Positions 56,577-64,000 of a stretch of 64,000 nt of DNA are shown here, piece by piece (the stretch's first letter is position 1; each line of letters begins with the position of its first letter). Below the pieces are notes generated by a model that was not told the origin of the DNA, did not search any database, and saw only the letters and a program-made list of their open reading frames with translations. A program made the position numbers and the translations under genes. Source of the stretch: Microbotryum silenes-acaulis (Eukaryota; Basidiomycota; Microbotryomycetes; Microbotryales; Microbotryaceae); assembly GCA_003665825.1 (NCBI GenBank), contig QPFY01000007.1:1-64000 (forward strand). Direction: 5' to 3'.

Positions 56577-58212
56577 ATGGCTCCGCTGCCCCCCACTCCC
56601 CTCGCCCCTGTCGGCGCAGTGTCCTCCTCGCTGTCCACCTCTCGCTACCTCCCCGCCAAATCCCGCGCCTCGTCCTTCACCACCCCATCCACCTCCACCT
56701 GGACCCCGTCCTCCTCGGCGGCGACCCCGTCGACGGTGACCGCTTCCGAGCTGCGTTCGCTCGTCTACCACGGCTCGCTCCCGTTGCAGATCCACGTGGC
56801 CCCCAACGAGCTGCCGAGCAATGTCGATCCCACACTCATAGCAGCCTATTACGTACGTGCACTCTTCCTTCTCTACTCTTTTCCCAGAGCTAATCAATCT
56901 CCCTCACACAGACCCAAGCCAGTCGTATCAGTTACCTCCCCCTCTTGCTACACGACATCAAAGCCCATTTCCTCGACCTTGCCCTCGACCAAGCGACAGC
57001 AGCCACCATCAACTTGCACGATCTCTGGTTCGAATACAACGGCGTCCCTCTCAAATGGTGCGTGTTCCCGAGCGAGCGAACCACGTCCTTACTCATAGCG
57101 GCCCATGTCTTTCATGCAGGCACTGGCCGATAGGGCTCCTATACGACTATCACTCCGCCTCTTCCTCCTCTTCCACCTCGACGCAATCTACCTCTTCCTC
57201 CTCCTCCCCCTCCCCCTCCCCCAGTTCGACCCGCGCCTCTCCTCGCTCTTCTCCAACTCGCGAACTGCTCTCCGTCCCTCACCTATCATCTTCCTCCCCC
57301 TCCTCCACCTCATCATCCAAACCCTTCAAGCCTTGCGAATTGCCGTGGAAGCTCACCTTGCACCTCAAGGACCCCCCCAAGGATGCGTTGTTGTTGGGTA
57401 ATGGCGTCGAAGGTTGTCGGGCGTGTTTTATGAATATGGTCAAGGTCAGCCCGACGAGGGAACGAGCTTGGAGCTCGAGAAAAGCGCGAGATGAAAATTG
57501 CTGATCTGGCTTTCGAACAACAGGAAGCAGATTACGTGCGATGGGGGTCGGTCAAACGCGTGACGAATCTTCGTAAGGAGCAGCAGGACGGTCTGTGGGA
57601 AGGTGTCGTCAACAGTGCGTATACAACTTGAAATTGGACTCTTCTGTTCCTACACAGGCTAAGACGGCTCTTCTCGCCCTCACAGATGACCTCGACAAAT
57701 TCTGGAACATCGCCTCTCGGCTCGTCCCACCCCCACCGCCGACCCCCACCCATAATAACTCCTCTTCCTCCTTCACGACCTCCTCGAGAGCCTCCGCCCC
57801 TTCTTCAGAGACGTACAACTCTGTCAAATCAGTGCCTCTACGCCTCTACCTCCCCGATGGCGGTCCAGTCCTGCAAGATCAATGCCCGCCTTTAGGAGAA
57901 AACGGTAAGTCCGCTCGCTCTGCTCTAATGAACGAATCGAGCTTGACGCACCTCCCTTCCCCCCCGCCCCCCCTTGACATTCGAGAAAAAAAAGGTCAAC
58001 CTCTCCCCCTCCTTACCCACCTCCAACATCTCCTCCCCCTCTTATTCCTCCCAGCCCCCTCTGAACTCTCCTTCGAGGCGCCTAAACCCGTTCTCGCAGA
58101 ATTGATCGTTCAAGGGGTGATCGTACCTTTGGATACGGAGGTGGGTTGGTTGGGCGCTTGTTTAGCCGGCGCGGATGGGTGGGTAGGCGGCGTTGTTAGG
58201 GTCTTAGGCTAA
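56577..58212 (+). CDS. ATG5: Autophagy protein 5
   Basis: Atg5 receives Atg12 and, with Atg16, forms the E3-like complex that lipidates Atg8 at the phagophore. Six exons close in phase: 56577-56852, 56912-57057, 57120-57444, 57524-57614, 57686-57904, 57995-58212 (424 residues). Seen in order: a Pro/Ser/Thr-rich N-terminal extension of about 55 residues, SLPLQIHVAPNEL and SRISYLPLLLHDIKAHFLDL (UblA), [49 protein letters not shown] and LDKFWNIASRLV (helical region), then PLRLYLPDGGPVLQ and the C-terminal EVGWLGACLAGADGWV (UblB). Ser- and Pro-rich inserts around residues 150-200 and 300 make it longer than the yeast protein. The start ATG precedes the extension; a later start is possible but not needed. 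Confidence 0.9.
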
Positions 58213-58757
58213 GGGTAGGTTGTTCGTTGCAAGGGGGTAGTAGATTTAGAGAGAGGTTGCGCGTTTGGGTGAAGATTCGTTCGTGTTCGACTCGGAGCGA
58301 TCGGTGGGTAGTCGGTTCACTGTGAATGTAAGACTTTGCTTCGATATCTGTACATATACTGAAAGCAAAGAGAGCTGAATTCATGGATGGAAGCCCTACG
58401 GAAGCGCTTGAGAAGTTTTGACACCCGGAGACACGAGTGACAGTGACAGCGTGCGACGATCATCGGGTCATCGTCCGCAGTCCGGAGCGCGAACCGAGCA
58501 CGCGGCACGCCGTTCTTGGCTTCTTTCCCCCATCTCGCTCGCTTGCTTGTTCGGGCTCTTCCACTTGCGAGTACCTCGAACCTCCCGTGAGTCGACTGTC
58601 ACCGAACGTGACGCGTCGGACCGAGTTGGTTCAACTGGACCCCCTCGACTCGGAGCGGGCGACGACGGTGCGACGTCGTACAGTCAGCTCACCATGACGC
58701 ATGTGCTCACCCCAGACCTATGTTCTTTCTCGATCTCATGCACAGACTAGACGCACC
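58213..58757. other. Intergenic region between ATG5 and UAP1
   Basis: Contains the ATG5 3' flank and the UAP1 promoter. CCTATGTTCTTTCTCG pyrimidine-rich sequence precedes the UAP1 start by about 40 nt. No gene or strong motif seen; short frames lack support. Confidence 0.5.
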
Positions 58758-60376
58758 ATGTCCTCCCCCTCCACTGCGACGCTAGACTCGATCCGAGCGC
58801 GCTACGCCGCCGCGAATCAATCGCACGTTCTCCACTTTTACGACACCCTCAACCCGACCCAACAACACTCCCTCCTCTCCCAACTCTCCACGATCGACCC
58901 AGAACGTGTGAATCGCATCTACGCCCAAGCACGCGAGGTGGACGCCTCAGCATCAGCAGCAGCTTCCTCTTCCTCTTCCCCGAGCGAAAGCAAAAGGGAC
59001 ACCTTCTCCCCTCCACCCCGAGACCGCGTCGGCGTCATCACTCCCGACTCGACCAATTCACCCCAAGTACAAGATTGGACCTCCCAGGGTCTCTCCTCGA
59101 TCCGTCTCGGCCAAGTGGCGATCCTCCTCCTCGCCGGAGGGCAAGGTACCCGTCTCGGTAGTTCAGCCCCGAAAGGTTGTTACGACATTGGTCTCCCTTC
59201 GCACAAGAGCTTGTTCCAATTACAAGCCGAAAGGATCAAGAGGTTGCAGATCGTAGCTCAAGAAGCTGGTGGAGAAAGAGTCGGCAAGGGGAAGAATTTG
59301 GTGTGGTATATTATGACGAGTGGTCCGACGAGGGGACCGACGGAGCAGTTTTTCAGGCAGAATCGTTACTTTGGATTGGAGGAAGGACAGGTCGTCTTGT
59401 TTGAGCAGGGTGGGTCTCAGGTTGACCGTTGAGGTCAAGTACGACAACCAACCAGGTATGCTAAGCGCGACGGAGAGACATTTTCACAGGTGTGTTGCCC
59501 TGCCTCTCGAACGACGGCAAGATCCTGCTCGACACTCCGTCCTCGGTCGCGGTCGCACCGGACGGTAACGGTGGTCTCTACTCTGCTCTCGACTCTCCTC
59601 TCTCTTCCACCTCCTCGACCACGGTTCTCTCGGATCTTCAAGCCCGCGGCATCAAGTACCTACACGCCTACTGTGTCGACAACTGCCTCGTTCGAGTCAG
59701 CGACCCAACCTTTCTCGGCTACTGCATTTCCCAGAACGCCTCATGCGGCGCCAAAGTCGTCACCAAAACTCAATCAACCGAATCCGTCGGCGTCGTGGCG
59801 CTCAAAAACGATCGTTACACCGTTATCGAATATTCCGAACTGCCCACCTCCCTCTCCGAATTGCGAGACGATAGAGGGGATTTGGCCTACCGCGCGGCGA
59901 ACATTGCGAACCATTTCTACTCGCTCGAATTCCTCACTTCGATCCGTACCTTCTCTGACCAATTAACCTACCACATCGCGACCAAGAAAATCCCCCACAT
60001 TTCAATCCCTTCCGGTAATCTGATCAAGCCCACAACACCGAACGGTATCAAACTCGAATTATTCATCTTTGACGTCTTCCCCTTCGTCGAACCAACTTCT
60101 TTTGCTCTTCTCCAAGTTTCACGTACGACCGATTTCTCCCCTTTAAAAAACGCTCCTGGAACCGGAAACGATGATCCTTTCACTTCTCGACGCGATTTAT
60201 TGAACGAACATCGACGATGGTTGATCGAAGCGGGAGCGGAGGTTGACGAAGGGGTTCAAGTCGAATTGAGTGCTTTGGTTACTTATGCGGGTGAGGGATT
60301 GGAATGGGTTAAAGGGTGTAAGGTGAGGAGGAGTGGGAGGGTTGAGAAGAGGGGTGATTGGGAGGAATTGTGTTAG
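58758..60376 (+). CDS. UAP1: UDP-N-acetylglucosamine pyrophosphorylase
   Basis: Converts UTP and GlcNAc-1-phosphate to UDP-GlcNAc, the precursor for chitin, GPI anchors and N-glycans, in the cytosol. Two exons: 58758-59409 and 59490-60376, 512 residues with an 80-nt intron whose acceptor CACAG joins to GVLPCLSNDGK. Family motifs: N-terminal helical region with QSHVLHFYDTLNPTQQHSLL, the nucleotide-binding LAGGQGTRLGSSAPKG, DIGLPSHKSLFQLQAERI, WYIMTSGPTRGPTEQFF, KYLHAYCVDNCLVRVSDP, and the sugar-site KVVTKTQSTESVGVV, then TPNGIKLELFIFDVFPF and the C-terminal domain. Length is normal for fungal UAP1. Start: the ATG giving MSSPSTATLD; an in-frame upstream ATG (58701) would add 19 residues of no family likeness. 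Confidence 0.95.
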
Positions 60377-60849
60377 AGAGGTTCGGGGTCGTTGGCTTGA
60401 GATTGAAGATTGATAGAGAGATTAGATACTCGACGGGGGGTTGTTGTTCAGAGAGAAGAGCGAAAGGGAAGAGAATTCACCCCAGAGTGCAGTGATGCGG
60501 AAATTTATGATCCGATCCGATCTCTCCTCAACTTGGGATGACGTTCTCGTAATCTAAAGATGTGATTCATATCGGGACCAATCTTTGTTCGAGCAAAAAA
60601 TGCTGCGAGAAACAGAGGGTGATTTTGAGCTCTTTCTTGTCGTCTCAACTCGTTCGCTTCTCCTGTGGGCGCGGTCTCTGGAACGACTTTCGAGACCACG
60701 AAATACTCGTTCGCGTCGACTTAATCTCAGTGAGGGGACCCGGACCCCAACATCATTCTAAATATAAAGATGCATGACACCGGCCCCCTCCTTAAAACAG
60801 TACAATCACTCCCCACCTGCCCTTCCACCCCCCACCCCCCCAAAAAACC
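60377..60849. other. Convergent 3' spacer
   Basis: Between the UAP1 stop and the stop of the SERF-like gene on the other strand. No gene seen. A C-rich run (about 60813-60850) borders the SERF-like gene. Confidence 0.5.
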
Positions 60850-61020
60850 CTACTTACCCTCCCTGGCCAACCTCGCCTTCTCCTCCGCCTCCTTCTGTCG
60901 TTTCTCCACCGCCAATCGATTCTTCTCCCTCATCTTCTCCGCGTCCTCCTCTTGACGTTTCTTTAAAGTCGTGCCCGATTCTTTAGGACCCTTGTTCATC
61001 GACAGAGCTTTCTTTTGGGC
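60850..61020 (-). CDS. SERF/4F5-like small charged protein, last exon
   Basis: A 57-codon exon (including stop) encodes a highly charged helix: AQKKALSMNKGPKESGTTLK, then KRQEEDAEKMREKNRLAVEK and a Lys/Glu-rich end. The LKKR-x-E-x-DAE-x-MREK pattern is that of the 4F5/SERF family, small basic proteins that modulate protein aggregation. A polypyrimidine-poor acceptor (A-run then AG at 61022-61021) fits the exon start. The family's first residues (M-x-RGNQR) should lie in an upstream exon, which I did not find within 700 nt. The final REGK-stop uses GGTAAGTAG, which could also be read as a splice donor, so the true end may lie further on. Confidence 0.5.
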   Translation of the reverse strand, partial: AQKKALSMNKGPKESGTTLKKRQEEDAEKMREKNRLAVEKRQKEAEEKARLAREGK

Positions 61021-62016
61021 CTTTTTTTTAGTTGTTGTTGTTGGAGGGGGAAGAGGGGGGGGGAGTTTTTAAGTGAGAAAGTGTTGACGATGAGGGTTTT
61101 TTATGTTTCATAGGGTGTGGTGGGGGAATGACGATGAACACACCTTGGCTCGATCCTACCCGAGTTCAACGATGGGTCCGTAAAAGAGAGCAAGTCGTGA
61201 AAAGAGTTAGGCGAATCGGCCATTACGAGACGTCCAAAGCAGGGCAGGTAGGCGAGGTTGATATGAGATACCACGCGCGTCGAGAGATTTGGGGGAGAGA
61301 TGCGTATAAGAGGTGCGATTTCCGAACCGAAAGTACAGGAAGAAAGAAAGCAGGGAGCGAAAGAGCGGGATATCAGCTTCCTCGTTCTCCCTAACTCGTT
61401 CGAAGATCGTCTCGAGCCGGACCGCGATTCGGCCCAAGACGAAATGCAGTGGTAAGTTTTTTTTTTGCTTTTGAGGGGATAGCTTACATTCTCACGTTGA
61501 TTACCGCCTGTTCGGATCGAGTTGAGATGGGGTCGTTCAGGACGAAAGGCGAGTAGTTGATTCGAGGATGAAGAGGGTCGGTCCGGGTCACGTGAACGGC
61601 GTGAAATACGTTCGAAGTGAGGGTCGTGGGTCCGGATGGCGTATGAGAACAAGGTGATATGGGACCAGGACAACGGTGAGTGTGTGCATACACGAGAGAC
61701 GAGAGCGTCGCCAACTAGCGCTGAGCGCTGAGGAACGTACGCGCCATGGCCTCTTCCCGGGGTTGTCGGTGCAAGAATACGAGTCTAGGATGCTCTATGA
61801 TTTGCTCAACGTCGACGCAGTGTGCTCTTCTCGTCTTGCTCACGTCCGACTCCCAACCTCTGACGTCCCGTCCGTGCGTGTATAGGGGCTGAGGTGCTCG
61901 ATTGGCGACCGCGGATCGCAAGCTAGCCAAGGGCTGCGTCTCGGATCTTGACTGCCACTCGACTCGGCGCGCGACTTGGCGCTCGAATCGGCGCAACTCA
62001 GCTAAGACCTATTACG
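61021..62016. other. Spacer between SERF-like gene and MITE-like element
   Basis: No complete gene recognised. It may hold the missing first exon and promoter of the SERF-like gene. Notable strings are G/C homopolymer runs near 61040-61065 and a T-run near 61458-61466. A 190-codon minus-strand frame (61673-61101) has no domain. Confidence 0.4.
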
Positions 62017-62395
62017 CTCAACTAAGCCCTCCCTCTGGAGCTTACTGGGAAGGGCTTACCAGTTATCGGCGCGCTTGGCCCAGTTGCATAGCAAAAAAAA
62101 CAACCCTGCAATGGGATGATACCGATTTCAAATGCGTTTCAACCATCTGAGACCTGATCGACCAAAATCGCAGACTTCGGATCGCTGCAGCTCCACCCAC
62201 AGCTTACGAAAGCTCTCGCCACTTGGGGTATGCCATTTTTACAACATGAAGGAAAATAGAGTCCTTCACTTTTGCATGGATGCGCCTACTTGCCAAGTTA
62301 CAGAGAACCACCCCAAAATGGCCCTGAAATTTCGGAGGGCAACTTGGCCAAGCGCGCCGATAGCTCGTAAGCCCCAGAGGGAAGGCTTAGTTGAG
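62017..62395. mobile_element. MITE-like foldback element upstream of UTP23
   Basis: CTCAACTAAGCCCTCCCTCT... (62017-62087) and its inverse (62339-62395) form terminal inverted repeats of about 57-71 nt; the left arm has a 14-nt extra segment. The arms share TATCGGCGCGCTTGGCC and CTCAACTAAGCC. The 250-nt interior has no coding potential and is AT-richer than the flanks. Size and arms fit a MITE. I could not define an unambiguous target duplication. Confidence 0.7.
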
Positions 62396-62679
62396 CTTAT
62401 CAAGACCCAGATTAATTATAAGGCCCAGCTAGACTCAGCGGAGACCCAGCTCGACTCGGCGCTTGTCGGCGCTTGAGCTGGCTGGGTCGAGCCTGGTCGA
62501 GCTTCGCAGGCGCGCACAGACCGCCGCGAGCCGCCGCGCGCAAGACGTCACCAGCGTCACTCGCCGCAGCGTTGCGATACGCGGTCAGCACCAACCAAAC
62601 TTTCCAACTACACATCCAACCTCCTATCCGCGCACCTCCTACGCCATACCCCCACCTCGAGTTCCACCTCCCTGCCACG
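62396..62679 (+). promoter_or_regulatory. UTP23 upstream region
   Basis: Carries a short GACTCGGCG/GAGCTGG repeat cluster (62425-62500), then a C-rich, pyrimidine-rich leader directly before the UTP23 ATG (ACCTCCCTGCCACG-ATG). No TATA box seen. Confidence 0.45.
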
Positions 62680-64000
62680 ATGCGCCAAAAGCGAGTCAAG
62701 TCGTACCGCAAGGTGATGCAGATGTACCAGTCCAGCTTCAAGTTCAGGTCAGTTACCCCAGACGGGTCACCTTCTGCCACCCCGCCCTGGTGAACTGACT
62801 TGATTCCTAGCGCCAAACTGCTGCTTGTCCCGCTTGTTACCTCGTACGACTTTGTTACAGGGAGCCCTACCAACTCCTCGGTGCGTTCTAGTAGGCACTC
62901 CCTCCCTCTCTCTCTCTCCCGCGCCATACTGAGCCAACCTCTGTTCACAGTTGACGCCGAGTTTGTCAACGCAATCGTCGCTCAAAAACTCGACCTTCAA
63001 GCCCGCCTGATGGACGTGCTACAGGGGACGTTGAAACCCAGTCAGTCCAACTGTGCATCCTATGCGATAAACTTGTCCACTGATCGCCCTCACTGCGTTG
63101 GCCCGCGCCCACCAGTGATCACCCAATGCTGCATGCAAGTTCTGTACGACCTCGGACCGTCGGGTCAACCGAGCGTCAACCTCGCCAAGGAATTCGAACG
63201 ACGAAAGTGCAACCATCTCAAAGCCCGACCCGCAGAAGAATGTCTGACCGCTATGGCAGGTGAGCCGTGCCTTTTTTTTCACCCCGAACCTTCTCCTCGG
63301 ATCTCTTCGCTGACACCTTTTCGCTCCTCCCCCCCCCCGCCCGTGGGCCCAGGCAAAGACAATCCGCACCGCTACGTCATCGCGACCCAATCCCTCGACT
63401 TGCGTAAACACCTGCGCACCGTTCCCGGTCTACCCATCGTTTACCTCAACCGTTCAGTCGTGCTACTCGAATCCCCCTCTGACCAAACGATAAAGAAAAA
63501 GCTAGCCGTAAGTCTTTCCTCCCCTCACCTCGAAACCCTTCCACGAAGTAACATTCAAAAAAGTGTCTTCACCTACACAGATGGAGAACGCCAAACTGCA
63601 CGTACCTTCCATCGAACTTGCTACTCTAGCATCGCAAGGTTCGATCCCGACGACTTCGAATTCGACCTCTTTGATCGATTCCTACAACTCGTCGAACCTC
63701 ACCAAAGCTTCTAACGACGCTTCTACTTCGACCCTACCCCAGGAAGGAGGGGTTACGATGGAGGTCGTAGGACCGAAGAAGAAGAAAAAGGGACCGAAAG
63801 GTCCGAGCGGTCCGAATCCTTTATCGATCAAGAAGAAGAAGAAGAAACCTGGGATCGGAAATGCCAACGCCTCCGACCCCAACTCCGGCTCTGGCTCGGG
63901 AAAGGGGAAGAAACGACCTCGTTCCGAAGACACTTTGGACGTCAATGAAGGGACGCAGAGTAGTTTCCATCGCAAGAAGAGGAGGGCGGAGAATGAGGCG
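62680..64000 (+). CDS. UTP23: rRNA-processing protein Utp23 (partial at window end)
   Basis: Utp23 is a PIN-fold component of the small-subunit processome needed for early 18S rRNA processing in the nucleolus and for release of a snoRNA. Exons: 62680-62747, 62861-62880 (only 20 nt), 62951-63040, 63116-63259, 63353-63507, 63581 to beyond the window; all junctions close in phase. Marks: MRQKRVKSYRKVMQMYQSSF at the start, then REPYQLLVDAEFVNA, the zinc-binding cysteines in ITQCCMQVLYDLG and ERRKCNH...EECL, YVIATQSLDLRKHLR and GLPIVYLNRSVVLLE. The tail is Lys-rich (KKKKKG-PKGPSG, KKKKKK) as in nucleolar homologues. No stop by 64000, so the end is missing. The 20-nt microexon is easily lost in automatic annotation. 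Confidence 0.92.

Noticed and set aside
61101..61673. 190-codon minus-strand frame upstream of the SERF-like gene
   Set aside because: No domain and no sign of the expected SERF first exon in it.

Overview
The window looks like one end of a chromosome of a basidiomycete fungus, probably a Pucciniomycotina (Rhodotorula-like) yeast. That guess rests on many short GT-AG introns (about 50-110 nt) with CTAAC/CTGAC branch sites, GC-rich exons, a FunK1-type kinase, a fungal Helitron and a DIRS/Ngaro-like retroelement. The first 15 bases read as C-strand telomere repeat (CCTAAACCTAACCCC), so position 1 is taken as telomere-proximal. Species is not determined.

Layout. (1) 1-22.76 kb: four long subtelomeric repeat units of about 4.9-6.6 kb in tandem, each starting with the anchor GTGGGGAGAGGGAAAGG (29, 5284, 10152, 16740; the anchor recurs at 22758, 34190 and 49388). 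I see no credible gene in them; they carry local duplications (138 bp, 340 bp) and one 269-bp solo-LTR-like insertion. (2) 22.76-24.52 kb: a promoter/LTR-like segment, then an 84-bp (28-codon) tandem repeat array open on both strands. (3) 25.2-27.7 kb: a decayed FunK1 kinase. (4) 28.26-31.96 kb: a broken Helitron whose 3' terminus is intact and whose 5' side is cut off at a GGGTTAGGG motif, where another subtelomeric copy begins. (5) 35.1-38.9 kb: a large modular A1 aspartic protease gene. (6) 39.5-41.7 kb: an F-box-like gene and a small unknown gene. (7) 42.6-44.9 and 50.1-51.0 kb: repeat-rich stretches with four large inverted repeats, on either side of another subtelomeric unit (44.95-49.4 kb). 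(8) 51.1-53.5 kb: a DIRS/Ngaro-like retrotransposon remnant lacking its RT core. (9) 54.9-64.0 kb: ordinary core genome with EMC2 (-), ATG5 (+), UAP1 (+), a SERF-like gene (-) and UTP23 (+, running off the window).

The genes do not form one pathway. The window records a telomere-associated repeat zone that has expanded inward and been cut up by transposons, before giving way at about 54.9 kb to compact, intron-containing housekeeping genes. EMC2 and ATG5 are divergent from one 347-bp intergenic space. Intron borders were placed by eye from splice consensus, reading-phase closure and protein-family continuity.
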